In this document: in pieces, positions 52,938 to 63,075 of the stretch | How positions within the stretch are numbered: position 1 is the first letter of the stretch | Layout: each line of letters begins with the position of its first letter | Source: Mycoplasmopsis agalactiae PG2 | GTDB lineage: Bacteria > Bacillota_I > Bacilli_A > Mycoplasmatales > Metamycoplasmataceae | DNA length: 64,000 nucleotides | NCBI RefSeq assembly: GCF_000063605.1 | Contig: NC_009497.1 | Coordinates: 620,001-684,000, forward strand | Direction of reading: 5' to 3' | The notes under the pieces: generated by a model | Databases searched by the model: none | The model's input: only the letters and a program-made list of their open reading frames with translations | Told to the model about the DNA's origin: nothing | Program-made: the position numbers and the translations under genes

Positions 52938-53903
52938 TTAATTTGTGCTGGTAGCAAATTCGTCTTTTTTAGGTTTTTTATCTTTTTTGAAAAATTGTTT
53001 CATTGACTCTTTGTAACTTGCTCAAAACTCAGAGCGAGTGGTGTAAGCTTTAATTTTTCCTTCTACTTTGACAATGTGTAATTTGACAAAAAGAGCTCAA
53101 ATGGCAACAAATAATACTGTTAATACAATGCCTAAAAAAATGAAAAGCAAGATATGAGTTGGTCAAGCCATTACTTTACCAAATTTTTCATATAAATCAT
53201 TATTTTCATTAAGACCTAAGTATCAATAATTTGATTTTCAGCTTGGATCTTTTGCATATGTATCAAGAGCAAAATTTAAACCAAACATTACTAAACAAAG
53301 TACAACAAAGAATGCAATTGTTTCAACAGTTGTTTTAAATGTGTATTCAAATTTAGAAATCGCAAATAAAATAAATGGAACAATAAATGAATAAACATGA
53401 AGTAGTAAATAATCTCAGAATCAGAAGCTATCAGCACCTGAATATTCACCCATTGATGGTACAAATAGAGCAGAAATTGCACCAAAAACGCTTAAGAATC
53501 CGAAGTATTTAATTAAATCAGGTCGATTAATAATCATTGCAATTGACAAGAAAATAACCATAAGCCGGCAAAAATGAAGGGGCAATACCTCGAATTTAAA
53601 TGCATAATCAGTATATATAACAATTCCTATTCTTGCTAGTATTCCTAATAATGACAATATCCCAAAAAGTCTTCAAAACAGCACTTTTTGCATAAACATT
53701 ATTTTTGTAGCTCTTGCATAATCTTCTTTAATTACACGCCTAAATAAGCTTATTAATAACGAAGCAACTAATGTTGCTGCTACAAAAGATCAATAAATTG
53801 ATTGCGACAAAAGCGCACCATGGTTGTTTTTAAATGCCAAAGTGCCTTCAATATATTTTTCGCTAAAAAGTCTAGGAACTAGAAAATTATTAATTGCTTT
53901 CAT
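52938..53903 (-). CDS. Integral membrane protein, TIGR02206/YwaF-like
   Basis: 321 aa from ATG 53903 (MKAINNFLVPRLFSEKYIEG), with about seven hydrophobic helices, including SIYWSFVAATLVASLLISLF, LFGILSLLGILARIGIVIYT and ILLFIFLGIVLTVLFVAIWA, and the HFCR segment (VLPLHFCRLMVIFLSIAMII) typical of the TIGR02206 family. The C-terminal tail is charged and cytoplasmic. Function in relatives is unknown. It follows ffh by about 18 bases, in one operon. Confidence 0.7.
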
Positions 53904-53921
53904 ATATTTCCCAATTATATA

Positions 53922-55280
53922 TTAAAATCCACCAGAGCCAAAACCTAATTTATTAAGCTCAGAGAAGTCTCCACTCTTTACTCTTTTAGCCATTTCAGTC
54001 ATATTTTTTGACATCTGGTCAAAGTCATTTAAAAGCTTGTTATACTCTTGCGCACTTCTACCTGAGCCTTCCATAATTCTTTTCTTTCTAGAAGCTTGCT
54101 TGAGCAATTTAGGATTTTTTCTTTCTTTAAGCGTCATTGAGCTAATTAATATTTCATAAATTGCTAATTTTCTTTCTGCTTCTTCAATTTTTTCAGGATT
54201 AATTTTGTTGGCTAAACCAGGAATCATTTTTAAAATTTTGCTCATTTTTCCAAGTTTTTTAATTTGCATTAAATTATTCATTAAATCATCAATTGTAAAA
54301 TTGCCACGTAACAGTTTTGCCACCATATTATTAGCCATTGATGGGTCGATAACTTCTTCAGCTTTTTCAATTAAGCTCATAACGTCGCCCATGCCTAAAA
54401 TCCTATCAGCCATTCTGTCTGGGTAAAATAGATCTAGATTGCTAATTTTTTCACCAGTACCAATAAATCTTATTGGTAATGATAAAACTTTAGAAAAACT
54501 AAGTGCAGCACCACCACGCGCATCAGAATCGAGCTTTGTTATAACTGAGCCAGTTAATTTTAATCTATCATTAAAAGTGCTTGCAACATTAATAATATCT
54601 TGACCACTAAGTGCATCAGCTACAAAAAAGACCTCTTGTGGCTCACTAATGTTTTTTAATTCTCATAATTCATTCATTAAAGGTTCGTCAATACTCAAAC
54701 GACCTGCAGTATCAATGATAATAAGATCATTTTTATTTTCTTTTGCAAAGACTAAAGCATCTTTAACTATTTCTTGTGCAGAAAAATTAGTGCCTTTTTC
54801 AAAATAATCAACTTGTATGCCTTTAGCTAGTGTCACTAATTGTTGCACAGCAGCAGGACGATAAATATCAGCAGCAACTAAAAGAGGTTTTTCAATTTGG
54901 TTTTTCTTCTTTAGAAAATAAGCAATTTTGGCACAAGCTGTGGTTTTACCACTACCTTGTAGCCCAGTCATCATGATAATATATGGCTTTTTTGTAATTT
55001 CAATTGGCCTAACTTCTTTGCCTAAAATGTCAACTAGCTCATTGTGCACAATTTTAATCATTGTTTGTTCAGCATTAAGTGTGCCAACTAAATTAGCACT
55101 AAGTGCTTTTTCTTTAACATTAGCCACAAAATCTTTAACTACCTTTAAGTTAACGTCAGCTTCTAGCAAGGCCATTTTGATATCTCTAGTTACACCTAAA
55201 ATATCTTCTTCACTAACAACAGTTTTGCTAGCCATTTTTTTAATAGACTTTTGTATTCTGTTTTCTAAAAAATTAAGCAT
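53922..55280 (-). CDS. ffh: Signal recognition particle protein Ffh
   Basis: 452 aa (MLNFLENRIQKSIKKMASKT), with TGA Trp in PLMNELWELKNIS. NG domain: P-loop GLQGSGKTT at residues 106-114, RGG in DARGGAALSF, TKLD and the DTAGR motif. M domain: from about residue 310 with MKLGKMSKILKMIPG-like hydrophobic groove segments and the RNA-binding GSGRSAQEYNKLL. It targets nascent membrane and secreted proteins with 4.5S RNA. Confidence 0.95.
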
Positions 55281-55301
55281 ATTTACCTCTTTTTTTAAGT
55301 G

Positions 55302-56117
55302 CTACTCATTCATGACTGAAATTGTATATAAATTACCGCAAGGTATAAAACCTATTCTGTGATAAATTCTTCCGGCAGCAGGATTGTGATAAAAAAGCAT
55401 TGCAGTCTTTTTTTCATCATTAATAATATGATTTGTTAAAGCAACTACAGTTTTAGTAGCATATCCTTTGTTTCTATATTCATTTAAACAATAAACTCCG
55501 CCTATTAAAACTGAATCATTTGTTTTAATAGCAACTAATGCATTAGCAACTACCTTGTTGTCTTTTTTAATAATAAAAGGATCTAAAATGCCTTTTTTAT
55601 AGGAGTTTTGGTAACTTTCCAATTCTTTTTGATAACTTGAAGTTAGTAACTTAAATTCACCAATTTGCATTCTAGATTCAACAATTTGCTCTAAATCATC
55701 ATACTCAGCCCTTTTTACTTCCGATAAATCCATATCATTAATGCTTTTATCGCAGTAAGCTAATTCTTGATGATTTACTTCATAGACTTCCTTATTTTTT
55801 TCAAAATAAGCAGCATAATGGCTAAAGATTTTATCACTAATATTAATTGTTTTAATGTTATGCTCTTTAACTAATTTCTCTAATTGCTCAATTGTTATTA
55901 AGTTAAAAGGATCATAAATTAAAAGTGTTTCATAGTAAATTAAAATTACACAATTAACCTTATTATCATCTTTATTAACAAACACAGGCATAAACTCAGC
56001 ATCAAGCCCAAATGCTTGAATATCACCAATAAAAAAGAAGTTAAGCAACTTATCATTATTTAAAAAGCTAAAAATATCATCTAAATCTTTAGCTACTGCT
56101 TTCGATAATTTAAACAT
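55302..56117 (-). CDS. GNAT-family N-acetyltransferase
   Basis: 271 aa (MFKLSKAVAKDLDDIFSFLN). The C-terminal half has the acetyl-CoA loop motif (VYCLNEYRNKGYATKTVVAL) and the typical final segment FYHNPAAGRIYHRIGFIPCG. The N-terminal half looks like a second, degenerate GNAT-like domain. Substrate unknown. It precedes ffh by 21 bases in the same operon. Confidence 0.8.
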   Translation of the reverse strand: MFKLSKAVAKDLDDIFSFLNNDKLLNFFFIGDIQAFGLDAEFMPVFVNKDDNKVNCVILIYYETLLIYDPFNLITIEQLEKLVKEHNIKTINISDKIFSHYAAYFEKNKEVYEVNHQELAYCDKSINDMDLSEVKRAEYDDLEQIVESRMQIGEFKLLTSSYQKELESYQNSYKKGILDPFIIKKDNKVVANALVAIKTNDSVLIGGVYCLNEYRNKGYATKTVVALTNHIINDEKKTAMLFYHNPAAGRIYHRIGFIPCGNLYTISVMNE

Positions 56118-56186
56118 ACTTCTCCTTTTGTTAGAAAAACAAAATATTCCTTATGAAGGAAAAATTAAATAAAAAGAATCATAAAT

Positions 56187-56426
56187 TTATTTATCAGCTA
56201 ATTCAGTGATAAGTAAGTCTCTTAAATTTTTTAACTCTTCTAAAGTTAATGTAATGCCCTTGCTTGAACGAGAGTGATCATTATTTCAGTCTCTAATATC
56301 GTATTTAGCTTCTCCACCATTTCATGAAATAAGATTCAACTCTTTTTTATAGCCGCCAACTGTAGTTGAAATCTCACCAACATAACGAACAATTTCATTA
56401 GAAATTTGAGGTTTTTTGTAAGCCAT
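56187..56426 (-). CDS. YdbC-like PC4-family single-strand DNA-binding protein
   Basis: 79 aa (MAYKKPQISNEIVRYVGEIS), with two TGA Trp codons: LNLISWNGGEAKYDIRDWNN and GITLTLEELKNLRDLLITEL. The KELNL(I/V)SWNG..KYDIRDW pattern matches YdbC-type PC4-like proteins, which dimerise and bind single-stranded nucleic acid. The end coordinate is inferred from frame length. It lies between two other minus-strand genes, with GGAG before the start. Confidence 0.78.
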
Positions 56427-56571
56427 ATAATCTCCTATATATGAGTATTAGTTTCTAATATTTTTTATCTTAATATTAATATTATACTTAATAATAAGAC
56501 TCTTTTGTTTTTAATAATTTGCTTCGCTTATATTTAGAGCTATTAAAAAATAGCTGCTTTTACTAAAATGG

Positions 56572-56582
56572 CTGTTTTATAG
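56572..56582 (-). repeat. CTATAAAACAG intergenic motif, copy 6
   Basis: Exact copy on the minus strand, followed by CCATTTTAGT, just after the nicotinate phosphoribosyltransferase gene. Confidence 0.6.
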
Positions 56583-56591
56583 TACCATAAG

Positions 56592-57593
56592 CTAATTATA
56601 ATCAATTAATTTACTATTAGGACGATACATCCTGCCTTCTTTAGCTTCATTATTTCCATTTAATAAAACTGCATCAGCTGAGAAAAAGCACTCAAACTTA
56701 AACATTGCTTGACCTACTCCATAAGAATCAACTGGGGCTTTGGCTTCTTCAAATTTTCTAATTTTTTCTGCACTAAAGCCAGATGAAACAATGATTTTAA
56801 CATCCTTAGCACCTGCTTCATCTAAAGCTTTTCTTAGCCTTTTAATCATCTCAATGTTAACACCATAATATTCTTTATTATCAGGCTCATTGTCAAACAT
56901 TTTATCCTTCATATTCTTTGAAGTATCCACCCTTACACCATAAAGGCGGTTGCCTAATTCCTTAAATGATTCTAATGACTGCTCAATTACATTATTGTGA
57001 TAATCAACTAGTGAAATAATTTGGTCTCCAGGTCAAGTTTTTGCATATGCAGCCATTGCTTTAGCAGTATTACCAGCAAAATTTTGAATCAAAATATGTG
57101 GCACTGAACCAAAAGATGAGTGTGAAGGATTAACATTTTGAGCATCCGTTGACATTGCACTTACACCAGCTATTGAAACAGCCTTGCCGTCAATTACTTG
57201 CAATAAATAATGATCAGCTCTGTCGCCCATAAATATAATTTCCTTGCCATTAGCGGCTTTAACACACTCATATGCATTAGTTGCTATTGATGTGCTTCTT
57301 GTTAAAATTCCATCAATAATGCCTTCATAAATGCCAAAATCTTGGTAGTGACCTGTTAATTCTAGCGCTACCTCAAATTTATTCATTACTGAGCCATCTT
57401 TAAGATATCTAATCTTATATTTTGATGTATCTGTGTGCTTTTCTAAAAACTCTAATGCTTCTTCCATCCCAGCTAGCAGTGTATTATCTCTTCTTTGAAA
57501 AAACTGCAATGTTATTATGTTATCTGGGTTTTCTGTTTTTAATATTTCATTAGTTTTATGGAAGTATGCAGAAATATATTTATTTATATCCAT
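56592..57593 (-). CDS. pncB: Nicotinate phosphoribosyltransferase
   Basis: 333 aa (MDINKYISAYFHKTNEILKT), with TGA Trp in AAYAKTWPGDQIISLVDYHN. Family blocks: FFQRRDNTLLAGMEEAL, the catalytic ADHYLLQVIDGKAV-type region, the GGVSAMSTDAQN segment and the phosphate-binding SSGFSAEKIRKFEEAKAPVD SYGVGQAM. It makes nicotinate mononucleotide from nicotinate and PRPP, the first step of NAD salvage in an organism without de novo synthesis. It is shorter than bacterial PncB of about 400 aa, like other mycoplasma forms. Confidence 0.82.
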
Positions 57594-57676
57594 AGCTATT
57601 GTTAATCCTTATCTTAATATTTAGTCTTAAATATAATTATATATTATCTGTTAATTAAACTATAAGTTGACTATAA

Positions 57677-57687
57677 CTATGAAACAG
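57677..57687 (+). repeat. CTATGAAACAG intergenic motif variant
   Basis: One-base variant, in the divergent region between pncB and pgk. Confidence 0.5.
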
Positions 57688-57812
57688 CTTTATAAGCTCT
57701 TTAGTGCCTTTTGTTTCCTAAATTAATTTCATATTAGTACTCATAGTAAGACTAAAGCGCAAAATATAATTTATAATAATATTAATTATCATTCATTATT
57801 AAAAGGACAAAT

Positions 57813-58997
57813 ATGAAAAAAAGTATTGATGATATCAAGTTTATGGGCAAAAAAGTTTTAATGAGAGCAGACTTCAATGTACCAATTAAAAATGGAGTTA
57901 TTACTTCAAATAAAAGAATAGTTGCAGCAATACCTACAATTAAGAAAATAATTAATGAAGGCGGAAAATTAATTTTAATGTCACACTTAGGCAGAATTAA
58001 AAGTGCTGAAGATATGGTAAAAAATGATTTATTCCCTGTTTCAGTTGAACTAGCAAAATTGTTGAATAAGCCTGTTTTATTTGTGGATTCGACAAGGGGC
58101 ATTGAATTAGAAAATGCAATTAACAGCTTGCATAATGGTGATGTTATTTTGATGCAAAATACTCGTTATGAAGATATTAACGAAAAAGCTGAGAGCAAAA
58201 ATAATCCTGAATTAGGCAAATATTGAGCTTCATTAGGCGATGTATTTGTTAATGATGCTTTTGGTACAGCACACAGAGCTCACGCTTCTAATGTTGGCAT
58301 TGCAAGCCACATTAAGCACTCAGTTGTTGGCTACTTGATGCAAAAGGAAATTGAATCGCTTACAAAAGCAATTGAAGCGCCTGTACATCCTTATGTAGCT
58401 ATTATTGGTGGTGCTAAAGTTAGTGACAAAATTAAAGTTTTAGAACACTTAATTCCACTAGTTGATAAGATGATAATTGGTGGTGGCATGGCTTATACCT
58501 TTAAAAAAGCGCTTGGCTATACCATTGGTACATCAATTTGCGAAGATGACTTCTTGCCTTTTGCTAAAGACTTTTTAGAAAAAAACAGCACAAAAGTTAT
58601 TCTTCCGGTTGATAATGCATGTGCTAAAGAATATGCTGACGTTGAGCCAGTTTACTGCGAGTTAAATATCCCTGAAGATCAAATGGGACTAGACATTGGC
58701 CCTAAGTCAATAGCGCTATTTAAAGAAGCTTTGGCTGGTGCTAAAACTGTTGTTTGAAATGGCCCAATGGGTGTGGCGGAATTTAATAACTTTAGTGCTG
58801 GAACTCTAGAAATAGCTAAAGCTATATCAGAATTAGATTCATGCTACTCAGTAGTTGGTGGTGGTGATAGTGTTGCTGCAGTGCAAAAATTAGGTATGGA
58901 AGATAAATTCTCTCATGTTTCAACAGGTGGCGGCGCTTCATTAGAATTCCTACAAGGCTTGGAACTTCCTGGCATAAGTGCAATTGAAGATAAATAA
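57813..58997 (+). CDS. pgk: Phosphoglycerate kinase
   Basis: 394 aa ([20 protein letters not shown]), with TGA Trp in [13 protein letters not shown]. Signature motifs: [35 protein letters not shown] and the nucleotide loop GGGDSVAA with [13 protein letters not shown]. Glycolytic step making ATP from 1,3-bisphosphoglycerate, a main energy source in mycoplasmas. Ribosome site AAAAGGACAAAT. Divergent from pncB. Confidence 0.97.
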
Positions 58998-59007
58998 TAA
59001 AAGTGTA

Positions 59008-59032
59008 AAAAAATGCTGTTTTACAGCACTTT
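59008..59032 (-). terminator. Terminator of the tRNA-Gly gene
   Basis: On the minus strand, TGCTGT/ACAGCA hairpin followed by TTTTTTTAC, about 20 bases after the tRNA. In the other direction it may also stop pgk transcription, though with a weaker U-tract. Confidence 0.7.
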
Positions 59033-59050
59033 ACGGTATTTAGAAATATA

Positions 59051-59124
59051 TGGAGCAAATGAGGGGAATTGAACCCCCGTATCCAGCATGGCAAGCTGGT
59101 GTTCTACCATTGAACTACATTTGC
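59051..59124 (-). tRNA. tRNA-Gly (GCC)
   Basis: 74 bases with encoded CCA. Acceptor stem GCAAATG/CATTTGC, D-arm GTTCAATGGTAGAAC, anticodon arm CCAGC-TTGCCAT-GCTGG with anticodon GCC, and T-arm GGGGG-TTCAATT-CCCCT. All arms pair well. Confidence 0.95.
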
Positions 59125-59336
59125 ATAAGCAATATAATTTTATACTAAAAATATGTTTTGCAAAATATTTTTTGATGATTATTCGTTAAATAAGAAGGCA
59201 TAAATTAATATCCATTATGATATGAAACAATTCCATAAATATATAAAAAATTTGCCAAAAATTATTGTATGTCTTTGAACCCTAAATTTCGGTATGAATA
59301 ATTTAATATAATTAAATTATAGAGAAGGGAAGAATT

Positions 59337-60231
59337 ATGCATAATTTAAATTTATCCATGCAATCATGTTTATGAACCTTGTTTCAGCTAAAATCTAGCA
59401 AAAAGCGAAATGTTACGATTGCTTTTACACTGTTATCACTAATTACTATATTTGCCTTTTTTGTAATTGATTTAGTGCTTCAATCAATTGATTACATACA
59501 GTATTTTGAAGTTAACTCAAATGGCATTAAAATTGATTTTATTCAAAGCAGTTTGCTTATTCAGCGCTGAAGATTGTGTTTATCATCTTATTTTGCATTA
59601 TTCATTTGTTATTCATACTGCCAACAATAGTCAAATTAATAATAAACACAAATGATTTTGAAAATTCTAAAAAATATTGCTTGCCAAACATATAAAAGAA
59701 TCATATGTAGAAAACAAAAAGATTTCTTTATTATTAATTGCTCAATTTTGAGTTGATTGGTTCTGATACTTAACATACATAATTATTATGTTTGTGAATT
59801 TTGCAAGTCTACAAGTTATACGTTATACTTCAGATTTTAATAATAATTATCCAGATCCAATTTTGTACGGAATTAATTTGGTTTTCTCTATTAGTTTAAT
59901 TATTAAATTCTTGATAATTGATAATCTAATTCCACTTATATACAATAAAAAATCTCAATACACCGTTATCAATGGCAATTTAGCTAACTACTTGTGGCTA
60001 TGCATAACATGAATTTCCAGCTTTTTATTCCTCATTATAACTACTACTGCAGGAGTAAATTTAAAATTAATTCATTGAGTTTTTATTTATTCAGCGCCAA
60101 CAATCATTAGTCCATTATTATTAATAATTTTATATTTTGCCAAGGCTACCTACATAATGGTGGTAAATAAAAATAATAGAAACATATTTACTTATTTATC
60201 AGCATGATTAATTCTTTTTAGATGTGAATAA
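59337..60231 (+). pseudogene. Decayed membrane protein
   Basis: From ATG 59337 (GAAGGGAAGAATT upstream), a hydrophobic protein starts: RNVTIAFTLLSLITIFAFFV IDLVLQ. The frame is then broken at least twice, near 59580-59630 and near 59690, after which another frame continues with hydrophobic segments (YLTYIIIMFVNFASLQVI, LVFSISLIIKFLIIDNLI, APTIISPLLLIILYFAK) and ends at TAA 60229. TGA codons are Trp. About four to six membrane helices remain. Family not recognised. Confidence 0.6.
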
Positions 60232-60251
60232 GTTAGATTGTTTTAGTATGT

Positions 60252-60284
60252 AAAAAAATGAATGCCCAGACATTCATTTTTTAA
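60252..60284. terminator. Bidirectional terminator before pepA
   Basis: AAAAAATGAATG/CATTCATTTTTT hairpin between the membrane-protein remnant and the convergent aminopeptidase gene. Confidence 0.85.
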
Positions 60285-60289
60285 TTATC

Positions 60290-60300
60290 CTATAAAACAG
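60290..60300 (+). repeat. CTATAAAACAG intergenic motif, copy 7
   Basis: Exact copy just after a terminator between convergent genes. Confidence 0.6.
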
Positions 60301-60332
60301 GCTTGTTGGTAAAATCTTCATCATACACTAAC

Positions 60333-61691
60333 CTATTTTTGAATAACAAATTCAACTAGTGTATCAACTAAAGCACCTAATGGTTTACCTTTTAAATCAG
60401 CTGTTCCCGCTACATCGCAATGTATATAAGGAACATTGTTTGTAAACTGTTTTAAAAACATTGCTGCTGTGTTTGAATCAGATAATTCATCATTATTATA
60501 GTTATTTAAATCTGCCACAATGCTTGCTTTATTTGGTTCATGAAAATCTTCGTGTAATGGCATTCTTCAAACTTTTTCTTTAGCTATCTTAGCAGCTTTT
60601 TCAAATATACTTCAGTTATTGTCATCAGTTGATCATATTCCAGAATAACTCTTGCCTAAAGCACTTAAAATTGCCCCTGTTAGTGTTGCAACATCCACTA
60701 AGCAAGTAGCATTAAGCACTTTTGCACCGTAAAATAGACCATCAGCTAATACTAATCTTCCTTCAGCATCAGTGTCAGTAACTTCTACAGATAGTCCTGA
60801 CATTGATTTATATACATTTTCTGGAAGTGAAGCATCACCATTTGTTCTATTATCAGTTATACACATAACTGCAGCTACATTTTTCTTAACATTAAGCTCA
60901 GCTAAAGATTTTAAAGCATAAGCTACAATTACAGAGCCAGACATATCATACTTCATACCTTCCATATGATATCCTTTAGTATTTACACCTCCAGTATCAA
61001 ATGTTATACCTTTTCCAACAAGCACAATTTTTTCATCTGAATCAGGATTGCCGTTATACTCTAGTACAACAACTCTAGCCTCGTGAGTTGAACCTTTATT
61101 AACTGATAAAAGCAAATTCATACCTAATTCTTGAATTTTGCTTTTATCTAAAACTATAACTTTTACATTTTTAATATTAGAAACATCTACTATAAAATTT
61201 GCCAATGATACTGAATTACAGTAGTTTTCGGGCATAACTTGTAAGTTTCTGCACTTGTTACGATTATTGGCGATAACTTCAAATTTGTGCGCTAATTCTT
61301 TGTATTTTTCATCATTAAATAAAAATGTGAAATTGCTTTTAGCTGCTACTGATTTCTTAAGATTAAATAATGAAGCTTCATGAAATATGATTCTTGAATA
61401 AAATGCTTTGATAACATCTTCAATGCTAAATATTTTTTTAGCAAAAGAGTTAATATCAATTTGATATTCTCTCTTTCTGCCAATAATATTGTTGTCTATT
61501 AATTCAACCAAGTCATCATAGCTTTCTAATTTACTTGTTAGATAAATATATGCAACATTTTCATTATGAAATTCAGTAATTGCACCATAACGCTTGCTTA
61601 AAAAATTATATTTATCACATTTATCTAATTCTTCATATTGTGCTATCAATAGCATCTTTTCGTCTCTATTTGTTAAATAATATTTTGACAT
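60333..61691 (-). CDS. pepA: Leucyl aminopeptidase (M17)
   Basis: 452 aa from ATG 61691 (MSKYYLTNRDEKMLLIAQYE), with AAAGG upstream and TGA as Trp in two places. Zinc-binding blocks of M17 are clear: VGKGITFDTGGVNTK (Lys/Asp ligands), KYDMSGS, and VTDTDAEGRLVLAD (NTDAEGRL-type) with the catalytic Arg. N-terminal macro-like domain and hexameric peptidase fold expected. It cuts N-terminal residues from peptides; M17 enzymes of mycoplasmas may also appear at the surface. Confidence 0.92.
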
Positions 61692-61806
61692 TTTGTGACC
61701 TTTCATATTAAACAATAATTCTATTATAAGAAATTTAGGCCGATTTACATATAATTTGCACTTAATCTATTAGTTAAATTATAATAGAGGATATAATTAA
61801 ATTGTT

Positions 61807-63021
61807 ATGAAAAAAGTAAAGTGAATTTATACATCAGCGGGGATACTAACTGCTGCAGGATCTTTAAGTGCTTCAGTATCTTGTTTTATACCTTTTGGTG
61901 ATAGTGATAGTTCGAAAATAACTATTTCTAGTTCTACCAATACCCCTATAAATAAGGCACAAAATGATAATATATCAGGTGGACTTAATAGCGCAAATTC
62001 AGGCGCATTCAAAGATATAAATATTTGGCTTTGAAATGTTTTAAATTATTCACCATCATCTCTTAGTTCAGCCTACTTTAAAACTCAAGCTTTAGCTTCA
62101 GTAATTGCCCAACAACACTATGATTTAGTAGGATTGGTCGAATTAAAGGGTAGCAATACCACTCATTTAGATGAGTTAATAAAACTATTAAATGAGCAAA
62201 GCAAGAAAATCTCATCGCTAGATAGATGAGCTTACAGAGTTTCCGACAAATATCTTTCTAATCCTAGCTACAAAAAAAGTGGCGAAAGTGAATTTGCAGG
62301 ATTTTTATATAAAACAAATAAATTAGAACCAATTCAATTTAATGATGGCTCTATTGGAAAAATATACAAAAAAGATAACCCAGAGTTTAAAGAAACTCCT
62401 TTTGGCGGTAATGTAAAACACTATTTAAGACCTCCATATGGAATGAAATTTAAAATCTTAAATAACAAACTAAAAAATAATGACTTTACTTACATAATAG
62501 GTCACTTTGATAGCCCCGGTGTTAAAAAATCGACAACTGAGGTTGCTTCTAGAGGAGCCGGCTCATCAGAATTAAATGAAGCACATAACCTTCAATACGT
62601 ATTTGACTATTTTAATGACTTAGACGGAGAAAACGAAGACTTGTTTTTTGCTGGTGATACTAATATAAAAGCAAGCAATCATAATGATGCTTTTAGCTGA
62701 ATTGCTAAAAATGCAATCTACAAAAATGTTTTTGAACCCACAAGTGAAAACAACACTTCACTTAGCACTTCATTTAATAAATATGCTAATTCATATGACA
62801 AGATAATCCATCGTTCGAAACTAAAATATAGCAATCCAAAAATATTTAAACTATATGACTTTGTTAATAATATTTTTCTTTATAAAAATATAAATTCATT
62901 GACTGATTGAATAAATTATGTTAAGTCATCATCAAGAAAAACTTATAAATCAGACTATGGATATATAAGAAGCGGAATTTCAGACCACTCACCAGTAGGA
63001 TATACAGTTTTATTCGAATAG
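61807..63021 (+). CDS. mnuA: Membrane nuclease lipoprotein, MnuA type
   Basis: 404 aa (MKKVKWIYTSAGILTAAGSL), with a lipobox ASVSC (Cys26). After a Ser-rich linker comes a DNase I-like endonuclease/exonuclease/phosphatase domain: INIWLWNVLNYS, LVGLVELKG (metal-binding Glu), GHFDSPG, FAGDTNIKASN, YDKIIHRSKL and GISDHSPVGYTV (catalytic Asp-His). TGA codons are Trp. Surface nuclease that frees nucleotides for uptake; known to break down host DNA including neutrophil traps. A TATAAT box lies upstream. Confidence 0.9.
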
Positions 63022-63023
63022 TG

Positions 63024-63034
63024 CTATAAAACAG
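63024..63034 (+). repeat. CTATAAAACAG intergenic motif, copy 8
   Basis: Exact copy two bases after the mnuA stop and just before the terminator. Confidence 0.6.
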
Positions 63035-63042
63035 TCATAAAC

Positions 63043-63068
63043 AAAAAGCAGGGCGCCCTGCTTTTTTT
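63043..63068. terminator. Bidirectional terminator between mnuA and 5'-nucleotidase gene
   Basis: Near-perfect AAAAAGCAGGGC/GCCCTGCTTTTT palindrome with a T-run. Confidence 0.9.
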
Positions 63069-63075
63069 ATTTTTA

